Assembly (NCBI RefSeq): GCF_014158035.1
Contig: NZ_JACFXW010000001.1
Coordinates: forward strand, 372,001 to 436,000
Reading direction: 5' to 3'
Origin: Rhizobium sp. G21
GTDB lineage: Bacteria; Pseudomonadota; Alphaproteobacteria; Rhizobiales; Rhizobiaceae
DNA length: 64,000 bases
Shown here piece by piece: positions 9,840 to 19,238 of this stretch (position 1 is the stretch's first letter; each line of letters opens with the position of its first letter). Made by a program: the position numbers and the translations under genes. The notes below the pieces were generated by a model. That model saw only the letters and a program-made list of their open reading frames with translations, was not told where the DNA came from and ran no database searches.

Positions 9840-9927
9840 GGCGCTTTTTCGGCGCCTCGAGGGCTTTGACGCCAACCAAATCCTTCTTGTGACCCCAATT
9901 CGCGCTTAGGCGCGAAACAGCGTTTTT
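9840..9927 (+). promoter_or_regulatory. Two hairpins in the exporter leader (candidate attenuator)
   Basis: The first hairpin has five-base arms at 9840-9844 and 9852-9856. The second has perfect seven-base arms at 9899-9905 and 9910-9916 with a TTAG loop, followed six bases later by a T5 run at 9923-9927. The rest of the 483-base gap 9485-9967 shows no gene other than the short leader frame. Confidence 0.4.
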
Positions 9928-9967
9928 CTCTCGTATTTTCAGGAGCCGGCTCCGGTCGGATCATCTC

Positions 9968-11800
9968 ATGGCATTCGGACATACGGCCCGCACCGGCGGC
10001 GCCTTTCGCAGTGTTTTCAGTTTTTGTTTCGTTCATTGGCGCCGTCAGCCAGGTCGCGTCGGCTTCATGCTCACGACGGTGTTGCTGTCGACGCTCGCCG
10101 ATGTCTTCACGCCGTTGTTTTCGGGGCGTCTCGTCGATGCGGTGGTCTCGGGCCGCGCCGATGATCCCGACGCGTGGAACAGCGCCCTCGCCGCTTTCGG
10201 CTGGCTGATGGCGCTGTCGATCGGCGCGCTGCTGCTGCGACATGCGACGTTCATGGCGATCATCGGTTTTACGTTGCGCTCGATGAGCGACATCGGCCGC
10301 CAGTCGTTCCACCGCATCCAGCGTTTTTCCAGCGATTGGCACGCCGACAGCTTCGCCGGCTCCACCGTGCGCAAGGTCACGCGCGGCATGTGGGCGCTCG
10401 ATCTCCTCAACGACACGGTGTTCGTGGCGCTGTTTCCCTCGGCCGTCATGTTGGTCGGCACGACGCTGATGATGACCTGGCACTGGCCGCTGATGGGCGG
10501 TCTGGTCGGGCTGGGATCGGTGATCTTCGTCGCGTTCACGTCGCTGATGGCGCTGCGCTATGTCGCGCCGATGGCGAGTCTCGCCAATCGCTGGGACACC
10601 AAGCTCGGCGGCTCGTTGGCGGACGCCGTGACCTGCAACGCGGTGGTGAAAGCCTATGGCGCGGAAGCGCGCGAAGACCGCCGCCTCGACGGCGTGATCG
10701 ACAAATGGCGCGACCGCACCGGCCGCACCTGGACGCGCGGCACGCTGAACGGCACGCTGCAGGCCGCCCTGCTCGCGGCTCTCCGCGCCGGCGTGCTCGG
10801 CCTCGCTCTGTGGCTCTGGGCCAGCGGCCAGGCCAATGCCGGCGACATCACCTTCGTTTTGACCTCCTTCTTCATCCTGCAGGGATATCTGCGGGAAATC
10901 GGCATGCATATCCGCAATCTGCAGCGCTCGGTGAACGACATGGAGGAACTGGTCGCCATTCACGCCCAACCGCTCGGCGTCGTCGATATCGCCGGCGCCA
11001 AACCTCTGGCCGTCAGCGCCGGCCGGATCGAGTTCGACCGCGTGAATTTTCACTATGGCAGGCATTCCGCGCCGCTCTATCGTGATTTCTCGGTGACGAT
11101 CCGCCCTGGCGAACGCGTCGGGCTCGTCGGCCATTCCGGTTCCGGCAAGACCACCTTCGTCAAGCTGATCCAGCGGCTGCATGACGTGACCGGCGGTGAG
11201 ATCCGCATCGACGGTCAGGACATTTCCAAAGTCGCGCAGGCGTCGCTCCGCCAGCAGATCGCCATCGTCCAGCAGGAGCCGATCCTGTTTCATCGGTCGC
11301 TGGCGGAGAATATCGCTTACGCGCGCCCGGAAGCGACGCAGGCCGAGATCGAGGCGGCGGCGCGACTCGCCAGCGCGCATGAGTTCATCTCGGCGCTGTC
11401 GCATGGCTATGGCACGCTGGTCGGTGAACGCGGCGTGAAGCTGTCGGGCGGCGAGCGCCAGCGCGTGGCCATCGCCCGCGCCTTCCTCGCCGATGCGCCG
11501 ATCCTGATCCTCGACGAGGCGACCTCCAGCCTTGATTCAGAGTCGGAGATGCTGATCCAGCAGGCGATGGAGCGGCTGATGCAAGGGCGCACCACGCTGG
11601 TGATTGCCCACCGACTGTCGACGGTGCGGGCGCTCGATCGGCTCTTGGTGTTCGATCACGGCCGGATCGTCGAGGAAGGGGATCACGCCAGCCTGGTGCA
11701 GCGAAAGAACGGCATCTATCGCGGCCTGTTCGAACGGCAGGCGCTGGAACTGACGAAGGGGATTGTTGTTGCGTATATAAGCCGATCAAACTTAACTTGA
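9968..11800 (+). CDS. ABC exporter, fused membrane and ATPase domains
   Basis: A 610-residue half-transporter of the lipid/multidrug exporter type, working as a dimer in the inner membrane. Residues 1-330 carry six membrane helices and the remainder the ATPase. Walker A is GHSGSGKTT, the Q-loop is in IVQQEPILFHRSL, the signature is LSGGERQRVAIAR, Walker B is ILILDEATSSLD, and the switch His is in VIAHRLSTV. All catalytic residues are present. The final eleven residues (VVAYISRSNLT) read into AT-rich sequence and do not look like the family's usual end. The leader holds a short ORF and hairpins, suggesting conditional expression. Substrate unknown. Confidence 0.88.
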   Translation: MAFGHTARTGGAFRSVFSFCFVHWRRQPGRVGFMLTTVLLSTLADVFTPLFSGRLVDAVVSGRADDPDAWNSALAAFGWLMALSIGALLLRHATFMAIIGFTLRSMSDIGRQSFHRIQRFSSDWHADSFAGSTVRKVTRGMWALDLLNDTVFVALFPSAVMLVGTTLMMTWHWPLMGGLVGLGSVIFVAFTSLMALRYVAPMASLANRWDTKLGGSLADAVTCNAVVKAYGAEAREDRRLDGVIDKWRDRTGRTWTRGTLNGTLQAALLAALRAGVLGLALWLWASGQANAGDITFVLTSFFILQGYLREIGMHIRNLQRSVNDMEELVAIHAQPLGVVDIAGAKPLAVSAGRIEFDRVNFHYGRHSAPLYRDFSVTIRPGERVGLVGHSGSGKTTFVKLIQRLHDVTGGEIRIDGQDISKVAQASLRQQIAIVQQEPILFHRSLAENIAYARPEATQAEIEAAARLASAHEFISALSHGYGTLVGERGVKLSGGERQRVAIARAFLADAPILILDEATSSLDSESEMLIQQAMERLMQGRTTLVIAHRLSTVRALDRLLVFDHGRIVEEGDHASLVQRKNGIYRGLFERQALELTKGIVVAYISRSNLT

Positions 11801-11864
11801 CTGCGGTATTCGCCTAATACATTGTATGTTTCCTTGTCAAAATCGACACTAGAAGAATGCAATC

Positions 11865-13299
11865 ATGCGCGAGCAATTCAAAGAATTCTATGCTCCGACC
11901 GACGAAGAATACAAAGTGCTATGGAATAATGGCATATTTGTTTTGGATGCATCAGTACTCTTGGAACTTTATCGATTGCCAGACGAAAGCCGTAATCAAA
12001 TTTTGAGCACGCTTGAACAAATTGCGGATCGAATATTTGTACCATATCAAGCGGCGTTAGAGTTTCAGCGCAACCGTATTACCGTTATTGCCAAAGGAAT
12101 AAAATCAACGGCGGAAGCTTCAAAAAAAAAAAATAAGTGACGCATTAAATTTAGTGAAAGCAACATTTGAGCAATTTAAAATTGAAGAGCGTGGTCTGGA
12201 TGTCGATGTGTTGCAGATATACTCCTCAATGGAGGCAACGCGAAACGAATTACTCGGCGCAATTGAAAAAAGAGACGCAACACAAAATTGGCTATAATGA
12301 TCCCATTAGAGACAGAATTGATGCTCTAGTTAATGATAGACTTGGCCCTCCCCTGAGGAGGAGGCAGAGCTGATGGAGCTGATGCGTGATGGGGAAGCCC
12401 GGTATGAGAAAGAGGTGCCGCCCGGATTCAAGGATGCAAACAAGGAGAATGCAGCGGACCAAGGAACCTTCAGACATAAGGGGCTGACTTATCAGCGCAA
12501 GTTTGGCGATCTGATTTTCTGGAGGCAGACTCTCGCTCATGTGAAGGAAAACGACATAAAAAATGTTGTCTTGATTACAGCCGATCAGAAAGAAGACTGG
12601 TGGAAGAAAACGGATGATAACAAAAGGCTTGGCCCTCACCCTGAACTTGTAGATGAGTTTTTTCGAGAAACTGATGCGGCAGGATTTTGGATGTATACCC
12701 CGTCCCAATTTTTATTGAATGCAAAAACACAGATTGGAGCTCAAGTGACCGATCAAGCGGTCAGTGAGTTGAGCAAAGTTGAGGATGAGCATAAACAACG
12801 TGCGTTGAGTGATTTTAGTGGCTCTTTAGTAAGCTTCAATGCAAAGGAAAACGGATATTCGCAGGGGGCGTTGGAGGCTTTTTTAAGAAGTTACTATGGA
12901 TTTACTGACCTCGCATTCGGAGACGATTTCCTTGATTTTATAGGGCGGTCGGGAAATGGAAATTATATAGTTGATGTTATTTTTGCCTTTGACGCTGGCG
13001 AGGTTGTCGGAGGTTCTAATGTTGCATATAGAACCCGAAGGATTCAGAAATACATGGATGAAAATCCAAGTATTTCTGGGTGCGTTATATTTGTAATGCT
13101 ATCAAATAATGAGTTTTCGAGGCTGGAGCGCAATGAAACGTTTCAGGAAGTTATATATAATTTACTCGGGGAACTCCGAAAAGATCCTAGGTTTGTTTAT
13201 ATCGTTGCAACCGAGGTGGCTGGAAAGATTGTGCCTATTATCTCGGTTCCAAATAAAAGAATTGGATTACTAGGAAATATGGATGACTTGGTTAAATGA
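11865..13299 (+). CDS. PIN-like (PIN_8/DUF4935) domain protein in an AT-rich island, three frameshifts
   Basis: The ATG at 11865 begins FVLDASVLLELYRL, the first acidic motif of a PIN-like nuclease domain (Asp28). Further on come DPIRDRIDALVNDRLGPP, a PPGFKDANK segment, KFGDLIFWRQ and VLITADQKEDWW, which are hallmark blocks of the PIN_8/DUF4935 family, then a C-terminal extension. Three one-base changes restore a 477-residue product: one base fewer in A12 (12122-12133), one fewer in A6 (12266-12271), and one more near 12357. All are in or beside short runs. The gene lies alone in an AT-rich island between GC-rich genes. PIN-like proteins are RNases, and some act in defence, but the role here is unknown. 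A real degraded gene is possible. Confidence 0.65.
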
Positions 13300-13455
13300 A
13301 ATTATTGTGATCATAAATTTTGATTGTTATCTGAAAATGTAGCTTTATCTACCGGTAATGTTTATAGTAAAATTTCTGAATATAAATACATCATGATAGG
13401 GTTGAAATATTTCTATTAGCATTTTCGAGCTTCAGATTTTAAGCATTTTTTCTAA

Positions 13456-14706
13456 TCAGATGATCAGGTTCGCCACCAGCTCATTGTCGGTGATGTCCTC
13501 GAAGCCCAAGCCGGCGGCGTCGAAACGCTCCATCAGCCCGACAAAATTGTCGCGATGGCTGGTTTCGATGCCGATCAGGATCGAGCCGAAATTGCGTGCG
13601 GATTTCTTGAGATATTCGAACCGGGCGATGTCGTCGTCGGGACCGAACAGATTGAGCAGATCCTTGAGCGCGCCCGGGCGCTGCGGCAGGCGCAGGATGA
13701 AGTATTTCTTCACGCCGGAATAGCGCATCGCCCGTTCCTTGACGTCGGGCAGGCGCTCGAAATCGAAATTGCCGCCGGAGACGACGCAGACCACCGTCTT
13801 GCCGGCGAGCGCATCGGCGCCGATCTGTTCGAGCGCGGCGATCGACAGCGCGCCGGCCGGCTCCAGCACCACGCCTTCGACATTCAGCATCTCGATCATC
13901 GTGGCGCAGATGGCGTTTTCCGGCATCAGCAGCACCTGGCGCGGATCGAAGTCTTCGAGCGCGGCGAAATTGAGGTCGCCGATGCGGGCCACGGCGGCGC
14001 CGTCGACGAAATTGTCGACCTTGGGCAGCGTCAGGATGGCGTGCGCCTCGAGGCTGCGCTTGAGGCTCGGCGCGCCCGAGGGTTCGGCGAACAGGAAGGC
14101 TTCGCGCGGCAAGCGGTCACTGAGAAAACCGGTCATCCCGGCCGACAGCCCTCCTCCGCCCACCGGCATGATCACCAGATCGGGAAGCTTGCCCTCCGGC
14201 ATCTGCTCGACGATTTCGGCGCCCACGGTCGCCTGCCCCTCGATGATGTCCTCATGGTCGAAGGGCGGCACCATATAGCCATTGGTCTGTTCGGCATGGG
14301 CGCGGGCGGCGGCGTAGCATTGGTCGAAGAAGTCGCCGATCAAGCGGATCTTGATGAATTCGCCGCCGAACATGCGGGTCTTTTCGATCTTCTGCTGCGG
14401 CGTGGTCACCGGCATGAAGACGACGCCCTGGACACCGAAATGCCGGCAGACAAAGGCGAAGCCCTGGGCGTGATTGCCGGCGGAGGCGCAGACGAAGGTG
14501 GTGTCGCCCTCGCCGCGCGCGATGACCTTGCGGAAGAAATTGAACGCGCCGCGGATCTTGTAGGACCGCACCGGCGAGAGATCCTCGCGCTTGAGCCAGA
14601 TCTCGGCGCCGAAACGGCGCGACAGATGATCGTTGAGCTGCAAGGGCGTGGCGGGAAAGAGTTCGCGCATCGCCTCGGTGGCGTTCAATACATGCTCTGG
14701 GGTCAC
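13456..14706 (-). CDS. ilvA: Threonine ammonia-lyase (threonine dehydratase)
   Basis: Converts threonine to 2-oxobutanoate, the first step toward isoleucine. This is a 416-residue PLP enzyme of fold type II. The PLP lysine is in RSYKIRG (Lys50), the substrate loop is SAGNHAQG, and the phosphate-binding glycine loop is PVGGGGLSAG. The last 80 residues form one ACT-like regulatory domain (FILRLPQRPGALKDLL), the short form with a single domain. The 3' end abuts the AT-rich island. Confidence 0.93.
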   Translation of the reverse strand: MTPEHVLNATEAMRELFPATPLQLNDHLSRRFGAEIWLKREDLSPVRSYKIRGAFNFFRKVIARGEGDTTFVCASAGNHAQGFAFVCRHFGVQGVVFMPVTTPQQKIEKTRMFGGEFIKIRLIGDFFDQCYAAARAHAEQTNGYMVPPFDHEDIIEGQATVGAEIVEQMPEGKLPDLVIMPVGGGGLSAGMTGFLSDRLPREAFLFAEPSGAPSLKRSLEAHAILTLPKVDNFVDGAAVARIGDLNFAALEDFDPRQVLLMPENAICATMIEMLNVEGVVLEPAGALSIAALEQIGADALAGKTVVCVVSGGNFDFERLPDVKERAMRYSGVKKYFILRLPQRPGALKDLLNLFGPDDDIARFEYLKKSARNFGSILIGIETSHRDNFVGLMERFDAAGLGFEDITDNELVANLII

Positions 14707-14768
14707 TGGCCTGGTCCGGTTGTCTCGCGTTCGGTGTCTATGTCACGCGAATGACGCCCTGAAAAGTC

Positions 14769-14802
14769 GAAAAACGGCGCATCCGTCCGGATACGCCGTT
14801 TT
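14769..14802 (-). terminator. Rho-independent terminator after tgt
   Basis: Thirteen-base arms at 14773-14785 and 14788-14800 with T-rich sequence after the stem on the minus strand, just downstream of the tgt stop. Confidence 0.75.
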
Positions 14803-14821
14803 CTTGATTAATGTAGTCAAC

Positions 14822-15952
14822 TTAAACCGGTTCGAGATCGCCCCTCGCCCAGTTCTCCTGCGTCTCGGCCATGAAATCCGCAAAGCGGCCTTCCTCGATC
14901 GATTTGCGGATGCCGCTCATCAGGTCCTGATAATAGCTGAGATTGTTCCAGGTCAGCAGCATGCCGCCGAGCGCCTCATTGGAGCGGACGAGATGGTGCA
15001 GATAGGCGCGGGAATAATCGCGCGCCGCGGGGCAGGACGATTCCTCGTCCAGCGGCCGCATGTCCTCGGCATGGCGGGCGTTGCGGATATTGACCTTGCC
15101 GCGACGGGTGAAAGCGAGGCCGTGGCGGCCCGAGCGGGTCGGCATCACGCAATCGAACATGTCGATGCCGCGCGCCACGGATTTCAGCATGTCGTCGGGC
15201 GTTCCGACGCCCATGAGGTAACGCGGCTTCTCAGTGGGCAGATGCGGATTGACCGTCTCGATCATCTCCAGCATCACATGCTGCGGCTCGCCCACGGCGA
15301 GCCCGCCGATGGCGTAACCCTTGAGATCGAGCGCCTTCAGCGCTTCGGCGCTCTTGACGCGCAGCGCCGGCTGGTCGCCGCCCTGCACGATGCCGAACAT
15401 CGCCTTGCCCGGCTGGTTGCCGAAGGCGACCTTGCAACGTTCCGCCCAGCGCACCGACATTTCCATGGCGCGCTCGATTTCCTTGGGCTCGGCCGGCAGC
15501 GCCAGGCATTCGTCGAGCTGCATCTGGATATCGGAGTCCAGCAGCCCCTGGATCTCGATGGAGCGTTCCGGCGACATGTGGTGCAGCGAGCCGTCGAGAT
15601 GGCTCTTGAAGGTCACGCCCTTCTCGTCGAGCTTGCGCAGGCCCGACAGCGACATCACCTGGAAACCGCCGGAATCGGTGAGGATCGGCTGCGGCCAGCG
15701 GATCAGCTCATGCAGGCCGCCGAGACGCGCCACGCGCTCCGGACCCGGTCTCAGCATCAGGTGATAGGTGTTGCCGAGGATCACATCGGCGCCGGTGTCG
15801 CGCACCTGGTCGAGATACATGGCCTTGACCGTGCCGACGGTGCCGACCGGCATGAAGGCCGGCGTACGGATCGTGCCGCGCGGCATGGTGATTTCGCCGC
15901 GCCGCGCCTTGCCGTCGGTCTTGAGAAGCGTGAATTTAAACTCTTCGTGCAT
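14822..15952 (-). CDS. tgt: tRNA-guanine transglycosylase
   Basis: Exchanges guanine-34 for preQ1 in tRNAs with GUN anticodons during queuosine synthesis. The 376-residue TIM barrel has [11 protein letters not shown] (catalytic Asp), IQLDEC-like [21 protein letters not shown] and [12 protein letters not shown] (nucleophile Asp). The zinc site is unusual: where E. coli and Zymomonas enzymes have three Cys and one His, this protein shows Ser305, Cys307, Ala310 and Asn336. Start and stop overlap with queA as TGATG, so the two are translationally coupled. Confidence 0.95.
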   Translation of the reverse strand: MHEEFKFTLLKTDGKARRGEITMPRGTIRTPAFMPVGTVGTVKAMYLDQVRDTGADVILGNTYHLMLRPGPERVARLGGLHELIRWPQPILTDSGGFQVMSLSGLRKLDEKGVTFKSHLDGSLHHMSPERSIEIQGLLDSDIQMQLDECLALPAEPKEIERAMEMSVRWAERCKVAFGNQPGKAMFGIVQGGDQPALRVKSAEALKALDLKGYAIGGLAVGEPQHVMLEMIETVNPHLPTEKPRYLMGVGTPDDMLKSVARGIDMFDCVMPTRSGRHGLAFTRRGKVNIRNARHAEDMRPLDEESSCPAARDYSRAYLHHLVRSNEALGGMLLTWNNLSYYQDLMSGIRKSIEEGRFADFMAETQENWARGDLEPV

Positions 15953-17031
15953 CAGTTTTTCCGTGTCAGCAGGCTGGCGTCGCCATAGGAGTAGAAGCGG
16001 TAGCCGGTGTCGATGGCGTGCTCATAGGCTTTTCTCATCGTCTCCAAGCCTGAAAAGGCGGAGACGAGCATGAACAGCGTCGAGCGCGGCAGGTGGAAAT
16101 TGGTCATCAACCGGTCGACGATCTTGAAGCGGTAGCCGGGCGTGATGAAGATGTCGGTCGCGCCAGACCAGGCGGCGATCGAGCCGTCGTCCTTGGCTGC
16201 GCTTTCGAGGAGACGCAGCGAGGTGGTGCCGACCGCCACGATCCGGCCGCCTTTGGCGCGCGCGGAGTTCAGCCGGTCGGCGGTCGCCTGGTCGATATGG
16301 CCGATCTCGTGATGCATCTTGTGCTCGGTCGTGTCGTCCGCTTTGACCGGCAGAAATGTCCCTGCCCCGACATGCAGCGTCACGAAGGCGCGACCGACGC
16401 CCTTCTTGTCGAGCGCGTCGAAAAGTTCCGGCGTGAAGTGAAGCCCCGCGGTCGGAGCCGCCACCGCGCCCTCTTCCCTTGCGTAGATCGTCTGGTAGTC
16501 CTTGCGGTCCTGCGCGTCCTCGGGACGCTTGGAGGCGATATAGGGCGGCAACGGAATATGACCGACCGCAGCGATCGCTTCGTCCAAAGCCGGACCGGAC
16601 AGATCGAAGGTCAGGGTCACCTCCCCCGCCTCGCCTTTTTCAGAGACGACGGCGCCGAGGCTGCCGACCAGGGAAGCATTGTCGCCGTCATGGCCGAATT
16701 CGATGCGGTCGCCCTGCTTGATGCGCTTGCCCGGCCGGGCGAACGCTTTCCAGGAAGACGGGCTCACGCGCATATGCAGGGTGGCGGAGACCGAGCCGAT
16801 ATTGTCGCCGCGGACCCGCCGTCCCTCGAGCTGCGCCGGAATGACCTTGGTGTCGTTGAACACCATCACGTCGTCGGGGCCGAGTTGGTCGACGAGATCC
16901 TTCACGATCAGGTCCTGAAATCCCTCTCTGGCGGGATCGACGATCAGCAGGCGCGCTGCGTCGCGCGGCTCCGCCGGTCTGAGGGCGATCCGCTCTTCGG
17001 GAAGTTCGAAATCAAACAGGTCTACGCGCAT
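15952..17031 (-). CDS. queA: S-adenosylmethionine:tRNA ribosyltransferase-isomerase
   Basis: Adds the epoxycyclopentanediol precursor to preQ1 in tRNA using SAM as ribosyl donor, the step after Tgt. The 359-residue protein begins [19 protein letters not shown], the classical QueA start, and contains [36 protein letters not shown] and [18 protein letters not shown] start at 17031 is chosen because a GGATGG lies just upstream. Its stop overlaps the tgt start by one base. Confidence 0.96.
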   Translation of the reverse strand: MRVDLFDFELPEERIALRPAEPRDAARLLIVDPAREGFQDLIVKDLVDQLGPDDVMVFNDTKVIPAQLEGRRVRGDNIGSVSATLHMRVSPSSWKAFARPGKRIKQGDRIEFGHDGDNASLVGSLGAVVSEKGEAGEVTLTFDLSGPALDEAIAAVGHIPLPPYIASKRPEDAQDRKDYQTIYAREEGAVAAPTAGLHFTPELFDALDKKGVGRAFVTLHVGAGTFLPVKADDTTEHKMHHEIGHIDQATADRLNSARAKGGRIVAVGTTSLRLLESAAKDDGSIAAWSGATDIFITPGYRFKIVDRLMTNFHLPRSTLFMLVSAFSGLETMRKAYEHAIDTGYRFYSYGDASLLTRKN

Positions 17032-17040
17032 AGTCCATCC

Positions 17041-17077
17041 AAACGAAAACCGCCCCCGCGCATAATCGCGGAGGCGG
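17041..17077 (-). terminator. Rho-independent terminator between cyclophilin gene and queA
   Basis: Arms at 17050-17060 and 17067-17077, with one mismatch, are followed on the minus strand by TTTTCGTTT (17041-17049). It ends the coaD-ppi-ppi transcript 10 bases before the queA start, so queA-tgt may depend on read-through or its own promoter. Confidence 0.75.
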
Positions 17078-17100
17078 CCTGTGTCCATCGAAAACGAGAA

Positions 17101-17616
17101 TCAGGCGGCGATGTCGGCCGCGACCTTCATCGAGACGATCTCGTCGGGATCGACCACGGGCTCGCCGCGCTTGATCTGGTCGACGAAGTCCATGCCTTCG
17201 ATGACCTGGCCCCAGACGGAATACTGCTTGTTGAGCCAGGGGGCGTCGGTGAAGCAGATGAAGAACTGCGAATTGGCCGAGTTCGGGTTCTGCGAACGGG
17301 CCATGGAGCAGGTGCCGCGCACGTGGCTGACGGCCGAGAATTCAGCCTTCAGGTCGGGCTTTTCGGAGCCGCCCATGCCGGCGCGGGCCGGATTGAAGGA
17401 CGCGCCGCCCTTCTTGCCGAACTTCACATCGCCGGTCTGCGCCATGAAATCGGTGATGACGCGGTGGAAGACCACACCGTCATAAGCGCCTTCGCGAGCC
17501 AGTTCCTTGATGCGGGCGACGTGACCGGGAGCGACTTCCGGCAGAAGCTGGATGACCACCTTGCCCTTGGTGGTTTCCATCACGATGGTGTTTTCCGGAT
17601 CCTTGATCTCGGCCAT
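17101..17616 (-). CDS. Cytosolic cyclophilin-type peptidyl-prolyl isomerase
   Basis: A 171-residue cyclophilin that catalyses cis-trans isomerisation of X-Pro bonds. The active-site stretches are VVFHRVITDFMAQTGD and SQFFICFTDAPWLNKQYSVWG. No signal peptide is present. It lies 22 bases after the periplasmic paralogue and is part of the coaD-ppi-ppi unit conserved in the Hyphomicrobiales. A duplicate pair, one exported and one cytosolic, is normal for the order. Confidence 0.95.
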   Translation of the reverse strand: MAEIKDPENTIVMETTKGKVVIQLLPEVAPGHVARIKELAREGAYDGVVFHRVITDFMAQTGDVKFGKKGGASFNPARAGMGGSEKPDLKAEFSAVSHVRGTCSMARSQNPNSANSQFFICFTDAPWLNKQYSVWGQVIEGMDFVDQIKRGEPVVDPDEIVSMKVAADIAA

Positions 17617-17638
17617 GGGTTTTCTCCTTGTTGAATTC

Positions 17639-18205
17639 TTACTTACCGACAGTGACCTTGATCATCCGGTCGGGGTCGGTGACCGAGCCGTTGTTGGCGT
17701 CGTCGCCGCGCTTGATCTTGTCGACATTCTCCATGCCGCTGACGACCTTGCCGACCACGGTGTACTGGCCGTTGAGAAAGTCGCCCGGCGCGAACATGAT
17801 GAAGAATTGCGAATTGGCGGAATTGGGGTCCTGCGAACGGGCCATGCCGACGGTGCCGCGTTCGAAGGGAACGTTCGAAAACTCGGCCTGGATGTCCGGA
17901 AGGTCCGAACCGCCCATGCCGGCGCGCTGCGGTTCGAAGTTCTTCGTCATATTGCCGAACTGCACATCGCCTGTCTGGGCCATGAAGCCCTCGATGACGC
18001 GGTGGAAGGCGACATTGTCGTATTCGCCCTTGGCGGCGAGCGCCTTGATCTGCTCGACATGCTTCGGCGCCACCTCGGGCATCAACTGGATGACCACGGG
18101 GCCGTCCTTGAGCTGGATCGTCAATTCGTTCGGGTTGGCGCTTGCCGCGCCGGCGAGGCCGAGAGCGAGCACGAGGCCGGCGGCGAGAGTTTTGAAGAGG
18201 TTCAT
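17639..18205 (-). CDS. Periplasmic cyclophilin-type peptidyl-prolyl isomerase
   Basis: A 188-residue cyclophilin with a signal peptide of about 23 residues ending in ASA. Active-site segments are VAFHRVIEGFMAQTGD and SQFFIMFAPGDFLNGQYTVVG. The exported form should assist folding of periplasmic proteins. It lies nine bases after coaD and upstream of the cytosolic paralogue, in one operon. Confidence 0.94.
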   Translation of the reverse strand: MNLFKTLAAGLVLALGLAGAASANPNELTIQLKDGPVVIQLMPEVAPKHVEQIKALAAKGEYDNVAFHRVIEGFMAQTGDVQFGNMTKNFEPQRAGMGGSDLPDIQAEFSNVPFERGTVGMARSQDPNSANSQFFIMFAPGDFLNGQYTVVGKVVSGMENVDKIKRGDDANNGSVTDPDRMIKVTVGK

Positions 18206-18214
18206 GGGGTCTCC

Positions 18215-18733
18215 CTATAGATGCTTGTGTTCAGAACGCTCAGGACGCGCGCCGAGCCCGCAGCGCGCAAGGACGGGCCTCGGCACGAACGCGCTGACGT
18301 CGCCGCCCATCGCCGCGATCTGCCGGACCAATGTGGCCGTAATCGGTCTGGTCGTCGCGCCCGCCGGAAGAAAGACGGTCTGAATATCCGGCGCCATCTG
18401 CCGGTTCATGCCCGCCATCTGCATTTCGTAATCGAGATCGGTGCCGTCGCGCAAACCCCGGATCAGCATTTTGGTTCCATGAGCGCGCGCCGCGTCGACG
18501 ACCAGATTGTCGAAAGCGACCACTTCGATATCGGCGAGCCGGCCCGGCAAGGTCTCGGTGAGAGACTGCCGGATGAGTTCAGCGCGTTCGTCGAAGGAAA
18601 ACATCGGCGCCTTGCCAGGATGAACGCCGATCGCGATCACGACCTTCGGGGCGATCGCAAGCGCCTGGATCAGAACGTCCAGATGTCCGTTGGTCAGGGG
18701 ATCGAAAGAGCCGGGATAGAAGGCCGTGGTCAT
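18215..18733 (-). CDS. coaD: Pantetheine-phosphate adenylyltransferase
   Basis: Transfers AMP from ATP to 4'-phosphopantetheine, the penultimate step of coenzyme A synthesis. The 172-residue nucleotidyltransferase has [13 protein letters not shown], with the TNGH nucleotide motif, [14 protein letters not shown] and [20 protein letters not shown]. It is the first gene of the minus-strand coaD-ppi-ppi unit. In many relatives this block directly follows gyrA on the same strand; here it is about 13 kb away and inverted. Confidence 0.95.
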   Translation of the reverse strand: MTTAFYPGSFDPLTNGHLDVLIQALAIAPKVVIAIGVHPGKAPMFSFDERAELIRQSLTETLPGRLADIEVVAFDNLVVDAARAHGTKMLIRGLRDGTDLDYEMQMAGMNRQMAPDIQTVFLPAGATTRPITATLVRQIAAMGGDVSAFVPRPVLARCGLGARPERSEHKHL

Positions 18734-18986
18734 GTCGCCATCCAGGAGAATATGGGCCGCCTTTTGTCATGGAACTCCGGGGGCGCAACCGGTTTCCGGC
18801 CAATTCACGAAACTGAACGCTGGATGAACGGCCTATTCAGGGCGATTTCAGGGGGCGCATGGTTATATCGCCTCAAGTTCGGAGCGACGCAAACACAACA
18901 ACAAGCGTCCTCCCTGGAAACAGAAGCCGCGCCGACACCGCCCGATCGCGGAAACCGGCGGACGAAGACACGAAAGGACGACGACG

Positions 18987-19124
18987 ATGATGTATCTGAC
19001 CCTGACGATGATGGCCGGCGTGGTCGCCGTGATGTTTCTGGCGACAGCCATCTCTTCCGTCGTCAATGCCGTGCGCGAAGAGCATGCCACCCGCGCCGCC
19101 CTTTCTCGTCGCGCGACGATCTGA
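18987..19124 (+). CDS. Small single-span membrane protein
   Basis: A 45-codon frame, MMYLTLTMMAGVVAVMFLA..., with one hydrophobic span followed by a basic tail (VREEHATRAALSRRATI). An AAAGGA ribosome site lies eight bases upstream of the ATG at 18987. Codon use is consistent with neighbouring genes. I do not recognise a family. It sits alone between coaD and the convergent 19239-22511 operon. Confidence 0.45.
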   Translation: MMYLTLTMMAGVVAVMFLATAISSVVNAVREEHATRAALSRRATI

Positions 19125-19238
19125 TCCCGATATTTCGACCTCCTGTTCCGGAAGCCGGTCTCCCCTGTGCCGCGCTTCGACCATCTGGAAAGCCGGACGG
19201 CCCCTGCCCGTCCGGCTTTCGGCGTTCATGGTCTCGCC

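Noticed and set aside
9521..9892. 123-codon open frame before the ABC exporter
   Set aside because: No ribosome site, no family pattern, and it overlaps the leader ORF and hairpins, which have better support.
11775..13455. Attachment-site direct repeats flanking the AT-rich island
   Set aside because: No convincing direct repeat found by eye at the two edges, and no integrase or tRNA adjoins.
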